A DNA stretch of 64,000 nt from Oligosphaera ethanolica (GCF_030814695.1 NZ_JAUSVL010000001.1:1710227-1774226), one strand, 5' to 3'. Shown: positions 1 through 8,656, numbered from the stretch's first letter. Notes: generated from the sequence alone by a model not told the origin. Numbers and translations: made by a program.

Positions 1-1275
1 ATTGTTGCTGAAGGTGTCGACTTTTTGGACTTTTGCGTCGCACTGAATGACCGTCAGCTCGTAATCGCCAAAGCTAGCGAGCAGCGAGTTGAGTTCGCCA
101 AAGAACTGCGGCAGGTCGTTTTGGGTGCTGCCGGACGTATCGACCGCCACCACCGCCTTCAGCTTCTGGTCACGCATTGACGGCAGATACAAGCCCTGGT
201 GGACATGGCGCCGAGAGGGCGGCAGCCAACGGCGCTTGCCGCCATAACAGGCAGTCACAAACTGCGCCAGCAACTCCTGCCAGGGCAACTGCGGATCCAG
301 GAGGTCCTCAAGAATCTTCTCGGCGCCCAGCGGCAGCTTTCCGCGCATGCGTTCAACCTGGCGGGCAACGCTGACCACCCGACTGCGAATGCGCTCGCTA
401 ATGTCCGGCGCGAAGTACGGCGAGTAATCCGGATCAATGACCGTGTCCTGCCCCCCAGCAGTCTGCTCCTGATCAGCCGCCGCAGGGCTCCCCTTGCCCT
501 TCCCCTTGCCCTTGCCCTTGCCTTTGCCTTTGCCAGCCTGCGCTGCCGGCGCTGCAGTGTCGCCCTGCTCAGCACCATCTTCCCCGGCCGCCTGCTCGCC
601 GCGGCTGTCTTTGCCCGACGCAGTGCCCGCGGCGGCTTCATCCTTGCCAGCCTGCTCGCCGCGGCTGCCGTTGTCCTTGTCGTCATCCGGCTTGTCGCCG
701 CCGCTGCCGTCCTCCTCGCCCGGCTCCTCCAGCTTGGGGCCGGAGATTCCGGGTTGCTTACGGGGATCGCCGATGCAGTCGTCGCTATCCTTGTCCAGAT
801 GCTTGTCGATGGCCTTGCTGCGGGTGGTCCTTTTCGGCAGCCGGTCGTAGATTTCCTCGGCGTTATAGCCTTCCCAGCCGGGCTTGCAGGGCAGCGGGCA
901 GGGATTCTTCATGTCCTCATGCGCCAGAATGAACTGTATTTCGAGATCGGCAGCGATATTCCACAGCTCATGCACGCGATTAAACTTGCGATTGAAATGC
1001 AGGAGGACGCAATGCCACACCTCGTGGGCGAGCAGAAAGATACGTTCATCGGGCTTCAGCCCCAGGTAGAAGTCGCAGTCCAGGAAGATATCGCTGCCAT
1101 CGGTGGCGGCCGTCGTCAGCCGCGAATCACAGACGGGTATGATATCCATACGCATCACCATGGCGCCGATGAATGGCTGACGCAGCAGGAGGAGGGTGCG
1201 ATCGGCCTCGGCCATTTCCCGTACCTTGACCTTCTTGGCCATCTCCCGCACGTTTGGTTGACGAAAAGTACTCAT
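1..1275 (-). CDS. VWA-like / putative metallopeptidase protein (DUF2201 type), 3' end outside window
   Basis: Open from an ATG at 1275 to the window edge (425 codons visible, no stop seen). The start is fixed by an almost perfect Shine-Dalgarno AAAGGAGGT. Residues 84-88 read HEVWH, an HExxH zinc-protease signature. Residues about 180-265 are an acidic, Gly/Lys-rich linker with a run of GK dipeptides. Near 379 the motif DTSGS is the metal-ion-dependent adhesion site of a von Willebrand A domain. This order (N-terminal HExxH domain, linker, VWA) is that of DUF2201 proteins, which usually pair with MoxR ATPases. The moxR-type gene ends 19 bp upstream, so the two are cotranscribed. The likely role is a MoxR-remodelled adaptor with possible peptidase activity in the cytoplasm. 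Family assignment is solid; activity is inferred. Confidence 0.85.
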   Translation of the reverse strand, partial: MSTFRQPNVREMAKKVKVREMAEADRTLLLLRQPFIGAMVMRMDIIPVCDSRLTTAATDGSDIFLDCDFYLGLKPDERIFLLAHEVWHCVLLHFNRKFNRVHELWNIAADLEIQFILAHEDMKNPCPLPCKPGWEGYNAEEIYDRLPKRTTRSKAIDKHLDKDSDDCIGDPRKQPGISGPKLEEPGEEDGSGGDKPDDDKDNGSRGEQAGKDEAAAGTASGKDSRGEQAAGEDGAEQGDTAAPAAQAGKGKGKGKGKGKGKGSPAAADQEQTAGGQDTVIDPDYSPYFAPDISERIRSRVVSVARQVERMRGKLPLGAEKILEDLLDPQLPWQELLAQFVTACYGGKRRWLPPSRRHVHQGLYLPSMRDQKLKAVVAVDTSGSTQNDLPQFFGELNSLLASFGDYELTVIQCDAKVQKVDTFSNN

Positions 1276-1294
1276 CGTTCACCTCCTTTGCTGT

Positions 1295-2467
1295 TTATTG
1301 AGCGACGCTGGCGACGGCATCAGCATCGGCGGCCGAATCGTCGTCGCAGCGCTCGTTCCTCATGCGCTTTTTTAATGCCGTGCCGTGGCGTTCAGCCCAG
1401 GCTTTATACTGCGGATGCATATAGAGCTTGCCGGCGCGTTGTTCGTCGTCGCCCATGGCGTCAATCATGCTCATGGCCGCGTAGCTGCTGGGCAGGGCGA
1501 GAGCGATGCGGTAGAAGCCATCCAGCAACGCCGCACGCTCTTTCTCGTCCTTCCCGCGCCAGAGATGATAGACCATGGCGGAACACAGCGCGTAGATGCG
1601 GTCGGCCTTGACCGGAATCTGCACCTTGGCCTTGGGGTTCAGCATCATCGCCAGCGTGTCCTCCATACTGTCGTTGACTTCAACGAACGCCAGGAATTCC
1701 ACCCCGACACGATTGCCGACCAGGCCAAAGACGGCGCTGCCGAGCTGCCGCAGATTGCCCGTACCGATGATGCTCAGCATCGAGCTGACCCGCTCCCACG
1801 AACGCGGCGACGGCCAGCCCCGCTCGAGATTCTCATCCTTCTGCGCAAACAGCAGCTCCGGCCGGTAGCGCAAAAAGCCGATGACGGCCGGGTGCACATC
1901 GTGTGCAATCGCCCACTTCGCCCAGCATTCCATGTCACTCTGCAACTCGACGTGCAGGAAGCGGTTGGCCAACGCGCTGGACATGGTGGTCGACACCGCG
2001 CGGTCCTCGACGCGATTGCCAGCCGCACAGATGTACCAGCCATCCGGCACGCTGTAAAGATCGCCAAGCCGACGGTCGAGGATGAGCTCGTAGGCGGCCA
2101 CCTGCAAGGAACGGTCTGCGGCAGTCAGCTCGTCAAAGAGTATGATGCCGCGACTCTTGGGATCACGCGGCCACTCGGCGGACACCAGCCACTTGACACC
2201 GTCCTTGTCAGGCACGGGCAGGCCGCGAATGTCCACCGGCTCGCGCTGAGCCAGGCGGATATCCAGAAAACCGACGCCGTACTCCCTCGCCAACTCGCGG
2301 ATGATGCTGGATTTGCCCAGCCCCGGCGCCCCCCAGGCCATCAGCGGCGGCAGCTTGTCCGCCGGGCACTTGCCCTCCCAGAGCGCATTGAGCTGCAGAC
2401 GCAGCATGCTCTCGAAATCCCGGGCAGTGATCGCGTTGTGATTGTTGATTTGGATGCTCTTACCCAT
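1295..2467 (-). CDS. MoxR-type AAA+ ATPase
   Basis: A 390-aa AAA+ ATPase. From the chosen ATG at 2467, preceded by GAGAGGAGAG, the Walker A motif GAPGLGKS is at residues 46-53, Walker B IILFDE at about 108-113, and a sensor-like CAAGNR follows. The frame extends upstream to a GTG at 2560, but that start lies inside the palindrome at 2554-2570 and lacks a ribosome site, so the inner ATG is preferred. MoxR proteins are chaperone-like ATPases that act on VWA-domain partners, and such a partner is the next gene downstream. The upstream tandem-AAA gene ends 128 bp away, with a putative operator in the gap, so this gene probably has its own promoter within a larger regulon. Confidence 0.88.
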   Translation of the reverse strand: MGKSIQINNHNAITARDFESMLRLQLNALWEGKCPADKLPPLMAWGAPGLGKSSIIRELAREYGVGFLDIRLAQREPVDIRGLPVPDKDGVKWLVSAEWPRDPKSRGIILFDELTAADRSLQVAAYELILDRRLGDLYSVPDGWYICAAGNRVEDRAVSTTMSSALANRFLHVELQSDMECWAKWAIAHDVHPAVIGFLRYRPELLFAQKDENLERGWPSPRSWERVSSMLSIIGTGNLRQLGSAVFGLVGNRVGVEFLAFVEVNDSMEDTLAMMLNPKAKVQIPVKADRIYALCSAMVYHLWRGKDEKERAALLDGFYRIALALPSSYAAMSMIDAMGDDEQRAGKLYMHPQYKAWAERHGTALKKRMRNERCDDDSAADADAVASVAQ

Positions 2468-2553
2468 GATGACACTCTCCTCTCTACGTTGCGGTTGTGG
2501 GAACTCCTGAAAACAGCCTTTTCTGGCCACGTGATTACTCTGCCACCGGGCCC

Positions 2554-2570
2554 CGGACACCTATTGTCCG
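2554..2570 (-). promoter_or_regulatory. Putative operator, palindrome copy 1
   Basis: CGGACACCTATTGTCCG as written on the plus strand: 6-bp inverted arms CGGACA/TGTCCG with a 5-bp centre. Its gene-proximal edge is 87 bp upstream of the moxR-type start. The 25 bp at 2551-2575 are identical to 8637-8661. The binding protein is unknown; the WYL regulator at 6248-7249 is the obvious candidate. Confidence 0.7.
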
Positions 2571-2594
2571 AGGCCGGTTTCGACCACGATTTTT

Positions 2595-4964
2595 TTACGC
2601 CTCGAAGCCGATTTTGCGCTGATTGGCGAAAGCGACCGCCATGCTCAGCTGGTCTTTGTTGGCCGCTTCGTCGGCAAGCGCCTTGATGATCTCGGCGTTG
2701 CTGACTTTCGCATTGGCCAGGTAGAAGAACTGCTGGCGAACGTTGCGGAAGTCGCCCGGCGTCAGGCAGGGCACGGCTTCCAGCGCCTCGCGGTCCGCCG
2801 CGCTCAGCTTAGGCAGGCCCAGGCGTTTGAAGAAGCACCCGTAGAAGTGCAGCTTGCCCCGCATGTCCAGGTAGTCGAACTGCAGCTTGAAGGTGAAGCG
2901 GCGGATGGCGGCCGGATCAAGATTCTGGGCAAAGTTCGTCGCCATCACGAAGATGCCGGCGAAGTTCTCCATCTGGTTCAAGAGCGTCGTCACCATGCTC
3001 GTTTCCCAGGAACGAACGGCCTTGGCACGCGACCCGAGCATGGCATCGCCCTCGTCAATAAAGAGAATACTGCCCTCGGCGGCGGCTTCCCGGAAGGCGT
3101 TGGCGATGCGCTGCTCCGTGCCGCCAACATAGCAGTCGAGCAGATCACTGGCCATCTTGATGTTGAGCGGCCGCCCCAGCTTTTCCGCCAGGTACTTGAC
3201 GAATTCGGTCTTGCCGGTGCCCGGCGCACCTGACAACAGTAGATTCAGCCGCGGCGTGTCGCTGGCCACGCCCGGCCGATTGCCCTGATCCAGGTACTTG
3301 TCACAGGCGGCGACAATGCGCTCCAGCTTCGGGCCGCTCTTGATGTTCAAACCCTCCAGGCTATAATCGCGCGCCGGCTTGTTGCCATCCAGGCTGTCCG
3401 CAATATTCAGGATATTGCAGTGCGAGCGCAGATAGAGCATCACCGTCGCCGTGAAATCGGCCTCGGGTTTGCTGCTGCAGATCGCCGCGGCGTTCCGGAC
3501 GGCGACATCAATGCCGCCGGCGTTGACCGGGTAACGGCAGCTGAGCTCCGCCAGCGCGTCCTCGCTCAGACGGCCGGTCACCCCGTAGCGCGTGAGGGCG
3601 TTGTCCCAGATAAAGCGCCGGGCTGTCGGGCTGAGCGCGTCGAAATAGACATTGAAGTCAAAACGACGCCGGCTGGAGGGGTCAATGGCGTTCTGACGCG
3701 TGTTGGCGATCCAGATGACCGTCAGCTTAAGGCTGTCCAGCACCGCGTTGAGCTGGCCCTTGCCCTCGCCATCGCGATCAACCGGCATGCCGAACATCTG
3801 GAAGAAGGGCGCGCCCAGGCCCACATTGGCGAGCATCTTGTCGCATTCGTCCACGCAGACAATCACCTTCTCGGCGTCCAGGCGGAGATTAGCCACTTCC
3901 AGCCCCGCAAAGCGGAAGTTGGTGCCGCCGTTACGCAGACGCCCGTCGCAGCTGTCGGTCTGGTTGATGAAGTAGAGCTCCTTGCCAAGTTTGGCCGCGA
4001 GACTCTGCGCGAAGGCGGTCTTGCCGGTGCCGGCCAAACCGTAAAGCAGGATGTTCTGGCCTTTGCCGGGCTTGCGGGCCCGAATCAGGTCGCTCAGCAC
4101 CGCGCCGTCCTGCTCGGCGAGTTTGCCATGCATCTCCCAGGGCAATACCTCGCCGGCAAAACGACTGTAATAACGATCGCTCAAAGGCGTGTCGTTGGCA
4201 CCGCTGAGGAAGTCCCTGACATAGTCGTCAATGTCCAGGCCACGCTCATCCAGCAAGCCGAAACGACGCAAATTGCCGTCCTTGCCCAGCAGCCTGCTCG
4301 CCTGCGCCTGGGTGCAGCCCAGAGCCATCGCCAGGTTGGCCACCTTCTTGCCCTCGCCGCCCATGCGCCTGGAACTGAAGACGTCATCAAGACTCCAGAT
4401 GTCACCGCCGCTGAGGTAGAGGAACAACAGCACCAGGCATTCCTGGTCATCCAGCTGGAACAGCGTCTTGGCCTCCTGAAACTTCGCCGCCAGGGCCGAC
4501 GGCTCCGCGCCCTCGCCGGCCAAGGCCGCGCGCAACTCGTCCTGCCGCCGCCCGAGAAGCTCGCCAAGAGCCGCGACAAAGCGCGTGCGCGTCAAGACGT
4601 TCTTGTAAAGGAAATCAAAGACGTCCCGGCTGCAATCGCCCTCGGCAAACTCCGGCGGACGATTGCGGTAGTTCTCGCGCGCCGCCATTTTCTGCCGGAC
4701 ACTGCGCGACAACAGCCCGTCGTAGAGCGCCGACACTTCGCTGTGACGCAATACCACCCCGGGGAACTGCCACCAGCCGCTGTCGTCAATGTCCTCGCGC
4801 TGCTTGACCAGCAAATTGCGGTAAAAACCCGTGGCATGCATTTTGCACCAGAGGTCGCCGGAGAAAATCCGGGCGTCGTCCAACGCCTGCAGCTGAGCAG
4901 CCTCGGTCGCAGTGGTCGTCGCGGTCGTCGTGACTTTCGTCGTGTTCTTTTTCGTCGTCGTCAT
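2595..4964 (-). CDS. Tandem AAA+ ATPase with C-terminal IGF tail, putative ClpP-partner unfoldase
   Basis: A 789-aa protein with two AAA+ modules. Walker A motifs are GLAGTGKT at about 307 and GAPGTGKT at about 578. Walker B motifs are VIVCVDECD and ILFIDEGD, and arginine pairs sit near the ends of both modules. The first 280 residues are an all-alpha-looking region of unknown family. The start is the ATG at 4964 with GGGAGG six bases upstream; the ATG lies 16 bp after the clpP stop, so the two form an operon. The protein ends KIGFEA. An IGF/IGL loop is how ClpX and ClpA dock to ClpP, and C-terminal docking tails are known from HslU and PAN. The tail and the clpP neighbour together suggest an unfoldase feeding this ClpP. 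It has no zinc-binding or Clp N-domain, so it is not an ordinary ClpX or ClpA. Confidence 0.85.
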   Translation of the reverse strand: MTTTKKNTTKVTTTATTTATEAAQLQALDDARIFSGDLWCKMHATGFYRNLLVKQREDIDDSGWWQFPGVVLRHSEVSALYDGLLSRSVRQKMAARENYRNRPPEFAEGDCSRDVFDFLYKNVLTRTRFVAALGELLGRRQDELRAALAGEGAEPSALAAKFQEAKTLFQLDDQECLVLLFLYLSGGDIWSLDDVFSSRRMGGEGKKVANLAMALGCTQAQASRLLGKDGNLRRFGLLDERGLDIDDYVRDFLSGANDTPLSDRYYSRFAGEVLPWEMHGKLAEQDGAVLSDLIRARKPGKGQNILLYGLAGTGKTAFAQSLAAKLGKELYFINQTDSCDGRLRNGGTNFRFAGLEVANLRLDAEKVIVCVDECDKMLANVGLGAPFFQMFGMPVDRDGEGKGQLNAVLDSLKLTVIWIANTRQNAIDPSSRRRFDFNVYFDALSPTARRFIWDNALTRYGVTGRLSEDALAELSCRYPVNAGGIDVAVRNAAAICSSKPEADFTATVMLYLRSHCNILNIADSLDGNKPARDYSLEGLNIKSGPKLERIVAACDKYLDQGNRPGVASDTPRLNLLLSGAPGTGKTEFVKYLAEKLGRPLNIKMASDLLDCYVGGTEQRIANAFREAAAEGSILFIDEGDAMLGSRAKAVRSWETSMVTTLLNQMENFAGIFVMATNFAQNLDPAAIRRFTFKLQFDYLDMRGKLHFYGCFFKRLGLPKLSAADREALEAVPCLTPGDFRNVRQQFFYLANAKVSNAEIIKALADEAANKDQLSMAVAFANQRKIGFEA

Positions 4965-4980
4965 GATAAGCCTCCCTTTC

Positions 4981-5565
4981 TTATTGTTTCTTGCTTAAGA
5001 CCTGATCAATCAAACCGTAGCGGACAGCTTCCGACGCGGACAAGAAGAAATCGCGGTCCATATCCGCCTTGATTTGCTTCAGGCTCCGGCCGGTGCTGGC
5101 GGCGAGTTTTTCGGCGAGGAGGTCGTTCAGCCGTTCGGCCTCCTTGACGCTGCGGCGCATGTCCTCCACCGGCCCCTGCGTGCGGGCTGCCACCTGATGG
5201 AGCATCATGCGACTGCTGGGCAGAGCGTGACGCTTGCCGGCACAGCCGGCGGCCAGGACGACGCAGCCCATGGACGCGCACTGGCCAACTGCGTAGGTGT
5301 TCACCGCGCAGCTGGACAGTTCCATGCTGTCCACAATCGCCAGGCCGTCCACCACCGACCCACCCGGCGAATTCACATACAGGTGGATGTCGGCCTTGGG
5401 GTTCTCCGCCTGGAGAAACAACAGCTGACTGACCACCAACGAGGCGACCTGCTCGTCAATCTCACCAGAAAGCATGACAATGCGGTCGCGGAGCAACCGG
5501 CTGTACAGGTCGTAACTGCGCTCGCCGTTGCTGCCATTGACTAAGACCATCGGTACCAGATTCAT
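4981..5565 (-). CDS. clpP: ClpP-type serine protease
   Basis: A 194-aa ClpP-family peptidase. Counting from the ATG at 5565 (GGAAGGGGG upstream), the catalytic triad falls on Ser98 (QCASMG), His123 (MMLHQ) and Asp172 (MDRD), the same numbering as E. coli ClpP. The Gly-rich oxyanion segment NSPGGSV is present. The frame extends to a GTG at 5658 that overlaps the upstream palindrome, and that region has no ClpP similarity. The gene is not next to clpX or tig, as a housekeeping clpP often is. It precedes the tandem-AAA gene by 16 bp, which suggests a specialised paralogue devoted to that ATPase. The residues replacing the usual GQAASMGA are slightly unusual (GQCASMGC). Confidence 0.9.
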   Translation of the reverse strand: MNLVPMVLVNGSNGERSYDLYSRLLRDRIVMLSGEIDEQVASLVVSQLLFLQAENPKADIHLYVNSPGGSVVDGLAIVDSMELSSCAVNTYAVGQCASMGCVVLAAGCAGKRHALPSSRMMLHQVAARTQGPVEDMRRSVKEAERLNDLLAEKLAASTGRSLKQIKADMDRDFFLSASEAVRYGLIDQVLSKKQ

Positions 5566-5651
5566 GCGGGACCCCCTTCCTCTTGGGTTGCTGTTTGCCG
5601 GACACGGACAAGACACTTTTTTTGTCACGGCTATAGCATAAGCCCCACCCC

Positions 5652-5668
5652 CAGACACCTATTGTCCG
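5652..5668 (-). promoter_or_regulatory. Putative operator, palindrome copy 2
   Basis: CAGACACCTATTGTCCG, one mismatch from copies 1 and 3. Its proximal edge is 87 bp upstream of the clpP start, exactly the spacing seen for copy 1. Confidence 0.7.
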
Positions 5669-5739
5669 CCCCCCCAAATCGCCACGTGTTTTTGTGCAAA
5701 AACAAAGGCGGCCCTACCAGGAATCACCAGCGTCCAAGC

Positions 5740-5818
5740 GGTACCCAATCAGTCCCCGAGGTCCAAGCGGGCCCCAGTCAGTCCCCGAAGTCCAAGCGGG
5801 CCCCAGTCAGTCCCCAGC
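5740..5818. repeat. Short tandem repeat, about 28-bp unit
   Basis: About three copies of a unit containing GTCCAAGCGGGCCCCAGTCA followed by GTCCCCGA. Degenerate relatives in the opposite orientation occur at 48030-48250. It lies in the clpP/WYL divergent intergenic region (5669-6247), which otherwise holds only the hairpin repeat described next. Confidence 0.8.
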
Positions 5819-5837
5819 GCCGCCGCCTAATGGCATT

Positions 5838-6050
5838 TCATCGCCGCGAAGCGGCAGAAGCGCTGAAGGCGCGAAACATTCCAGCCCAGGGCAAGCGGCG
5901 CCGAAGGCGCGCGCCGCCCTGGGTACAACGCCAACTCTGGCCGTGTCCCTTAGCCTCTTTGTCCCCAGTCGGCGCAGCTGACTGGGGACAAAGAGACAAT
6001 GGAACTCACTTTTCTTGCTTGCACTGTCGCACGCTTACAGGGTGCCTTCT
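5838..6050. repeat. Dispersed hairpin repeat, copy 1
   Basis: A copy of an interspersed element also seen at 9152-9358, 34027-34172 and 48362-48535. It contains a CCCAGGGC...GCCCTGGG hairpin and, at 5955-5995, a 16-bp perfect stem with a 9-nt loop. This copy carries a compensatory G-C to T-A change relative to the others. Confidence 0.85.
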
Positions 6051-6247
6051 GCAGCTAGCATTAACGTCGGTGGCATGCCTGTGGCATCCAATATCAATAA
6101 CAGACCCCTTACGCCGCAGCTCCGGCCATCACGGGCGCTATTTGCACTTCATCCCGCCGGGGTTATTGTTCGCCCGGTCTTGCCACGCGCGTCCCCACAG
6201 GCAGCGGCGAGCAATTCTGACACCAGAGTCTTGGGAGGTCTCCAACC

Positions 6248-7249
6248 ATGCCAGCAAATAAAAATCAGCTGTTGCGCCTGCAGGTCATTCTTGAGCTTTT
6301 GCGCAAGAACACGTACCCCAATTACAGCCGTTTCATGGCTGAAATGAAACGGCGAGACCTTGCTGGAGCATATTCGCTAGCGGACAAGACCTTTCGGCGC
6401 GACATGGAAGTCCTGCGCTCTGAATTCGGAGCGCCAGTAGAGTACGAGCCGACAGAACACGGCTTTTTTCTATCAGACCCGGAGTGGTTCTCAAAGGATC
6501 TCCTGGTCGAGCCCTTTAAGATAAAAAGCGCCGTACTCGGCCAAATGGCCGCACAGTCCCTCATGCCCGAGCCCCTGCGCGGAGAAATTAACAAGGCCGT
6601 ACAGGCACTGCTGACCCAACATGAAACGGGTTTCAGCGCCTTGGCTGAGCTGGACATGATGCAGGTCATCAATCCAGTACAACTGCCGCTCTCGCCCGAC
6701 ATCTTTTGCACCGTGTTCAAAGCCTGGGAACAACGGCATCGGCTGCGCCTGAGTTACAGCACGGCCAAAGGCAAGGAAAGTGACAAGATATTTGAACCAC
6801 ATGTGATCGCCTGGCAGGCTGGCGTCTGGTACCTCAAAGGACGACTGGTCGGCACGCCAAAGTATAGCTACGGCAAGCCCTACAACACCATTCTCGCCCT
6901 GCATCGCATCAGCGCCGCCGAGATGACTGACATGTCCTTCGCCAGTGACCGGCAGCTTCTGAACGGCATCAACGACGGCAAGCTGTTCGACTTCCCACGC
7001 ATGCCGGAAGTCTGTCTGTTCATCCAGCCCGACTTCGCCAAGCCCGTCCGCGAACGCTACGCCAACAAGCCGGAATGCCTAGAGGCACAGAAAGACGGCT
7101 CGCTCCGGCTGACACTGCACGATGTCGCCGAACACGAAGCCGTCGATCTGATCTTCTGGGCCCGCGGCCAAGTCAAAGTCATCAGCCCCGACTCGCTCCG
7201 CCAGACGATTATCGACATCGCCGAAACCGTCCTGCGCCTGCAAAGCTGA
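6248..7249 (+). CDS. WYL-domain transcriptional regulator
   Basis: A 333-aa protein. Residues about 1-75 form a winged helix (NYSRFM... then FRRDMEVLRSEFGAP, typical of the DeoR-like HTH of WYL regulators). The WYL module spans about 160-225, with the name-giving Trp194-Tyr195-Leu196 in VWYLKG. The C-terminal 80 residues match the WCX extension in position. The ATG at 6248 follows GGGAGGT. WYL regulators sense nucleic-acid-type ligands and often control phage-defence or DNA-damage genes. It is transcribed divergently from clpP and convergently with the ankyrin-like gene, the two sides of the proposed regulon. No copy of the 17-bp palindrome lies directly upstream of it. Confidence 0.9.
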   Translation: MPANKNQLLRLQVILELLRKNTYPNYSRFMAEMKRRDLAGAYSLADKTFRRDMEVLRSEFGAPVEYEPTEHGFFLSDPEWFSKDLLVEPFKIKSAVLGQMAAQSLMPEPLRGEINKAVQALLTQHETGFSALAELDMMQVINPVQLPLSPDIFCTVFKAWEQRHRLRLSYSTAKGKESDKIFEPHVIAWQAGVWYLKGRLVGTPKYSYGKPYNTILALHRISAAEMTDMSFASDRQLLNGINDGKLFDFPRMPEVCLFIQPDFAKPVRERYANKPECLEAQKDGSLRLTLHDVAEHEAVDLIFWARGQVKVISPDSLRQTIIDIAETVLRLQS

Positions 7250-7273
7250 GCTCAACTCCTGCCACCGCCTCGC

Positions 7274-8542
7274 TCACGCCGTCAGACACCGCGGCCGTTT
7301 CCACGTCTTACAGTCGGCAAAGTCCGGCAGCCGCGTATGAATGCGCATGATCTGCCAGCGCTTCCCCACCATGCTGGCGTAGTCATCGAGATCCCGGAAG
7401 GAAAATCCCAGTGCATTGGGCTTCTGCGGCGACACGCCCAGCGCACAAAGCAATTTCAACAGATTGCGATTGCCCTCGCGCTCCTTTGCCAGATGGGTAT
7501 AATTCTGGGCCACTTCCTCCCATGGGGCCTGCCTGGATACCACCCACTTTGCCGGCGGCAGCGGCGACTTCCCGCTCTGCTGGTACAGCTGCTGTACTTG
7601 CGCCGTGGTTAATCCCTTCGACCTCTTTTGCCGTGGCTGCCAGCACGTCGCCGTGTACCAAAGCAGATTGTTGCCGTGGCGGTCACAAAAGCCCGCGCAA
7701 AGCCCCGGCCGCAACTCCTCAAGCTTATTGACCAGGATGGCCGCGTCAACACCGCGATAATGCCCGACGGCGTATATGAGTACCTCGCGATAAGTCATGC
7801 CCAGCTCGGCCTCGCTGAAGGTCTCCAGCCACATGCAAACAACCTCCAGGCAGTGTTTCACCAAGGCAAAAGAAAACCAGTCCGCCTTCTTCAACGGCGA
7901 CAGGTCAGCCGCAAAACTGGCCTGATAACAACGCTTTTCGAACATCGCCTCGACACCCATCACCGTCAGTTCACGCCAGCGCTTCTCATGCCTGGCGCTG
8001 AAGTCGACCTGTTCCAACTCAAAGCCCTCTGCATCAAGACCGGCACGACTCAGAGCACGCGGGCTTCTGTCCAACAGATATAACCACGACGCAAGCCGAA
8101 TACGAGTCGGCACCACCGCCGCCGTGCTCACCAGCGCCAAATGCACTTTCTGCCCCTGCCACTTGGCCTCACGGGCGACACGAAGAAACTCCACCCAGAA
8201 GGACGACGGCGCAATCTCGGCCATTGCGGCCTTTTTCAAGGGGCCACGCCCCAGCATGAGCCAATACACGGCCACCACCAGCTTCCGCATGTCAACACTG
8301 CGAAAAACCTCCTCGCGTGACAGGTATTCCGGCTGCCACCGGCTCTTGCCGTCAACCATGATTTTCGTAGAGCGTATCCATATGGCGCCATTGTTGCTAC
8401 CAAAGCCGAGGGCGCGGCTGATGGTCCCTTTTTTCAAGTGCGCAAGCATGAATTCCTCATCCCGACGCAGCTCTTCCAATTCCTGTTGCAATTCCTGTTC
8501 CTGTTGCAGTTCCTGTTCCTGTTGCTCGCTTGTAGACGTCAT
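7274..8542 (-). CDS. Coiled-coil / ankyrin-like hypothetical protein
   Basis: A 422-aa protein not assigned to a family. The ATG at 8542, with GAAAGGGA upstream, is preferred to a TTG at 8581. Residues 1-35 are a Glu/Gln-rich coiled coil built from repeated EQ and LQQE units. Two later stretches resemble degenerate ankyrin repeats: one around RHGNNLLWYTA, the other around NLLKLLCALGVSP...LGFSFRDL. No catalytic motif is visible. A copy of the shared palindrome sits 98 bp upstream, tying it to the clpP and moxR units. It could be a sensor or substrate adaptor of that system. Without structure prediction the ankyrin call is tentative. Confidence 0.7.
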   Translation of the reverse strand: MTSTSEQQEQELQQEQELQQELEELRRDEEFMLAHLKKGTISRALGFGSNNGAIWIRSTKIMVDGKSRWQPEYLSREEVFRSVDMRKLVVAVYWLMLGRGPLKKAAMAEIAPSSFWVEFLRVAREAKWQGQKVHLALVSTAAVVPTRIRLASWLYLLDRSPRALSRAGLDAEGFELEQVDFSARHEKRWRELTVMGVEAMFEKRCYQASFAADLSPLKKADWFSFALVKHCLEVVCMWLETFSEAELGMTYREVLIYAVGHYRGVDAAILVNKLEELRPGLCAGFCDRHGNNLLWYTATCWQPRQKRSKGLTTAQVQQLYQQSGKSPLPPAKWVVSRQAPWEEVAQNYTHLAKEREGNRNLLKLLCALGVSPQKPNALGFSFRDLDDYASMVGKRWQIMRIHTRLPDFADCKTWKRPRCLTA

Positions 8543-8639
8543 GGCAGTGTCCCTTTCTGGCGATGTGCTACCCCAAGACAAGTGGCCGGAAAAATCCCCG
8601 ACACACTCTGTTCACTGCCATTACAATCGCCACCACCCC

Positions 8640-8656
8640 CGGACACCTATTGTCCG
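8640..8656 (-). promoter_or_regulatory. Putative operator, palindrome copy 3
   Basis: CGGACACCTATTGTCCG, identical to copy 1, within a 25-bp identity (8637-8661). Its proximal edge is 98 bp upstream of the ankyrin-like start at 8542. A TGTAAT hexamer on the minus strand about 15 bases downstream of the palindrome could be a -10 element. Confidence 0.7.

Noticed and set aside
199..1611. Long plus-strand reading frame
   Set aside because: Antisense to the VWA/metallopeptidase gene, whose motifs (HEVWH, DTSGS) and perfect ribosome site are on the minus strand.
3420..5072. 550-codon plus-strand frame
   Set aside because: Shadow of the tandem-AAA gene; no ribosome site or family motif.
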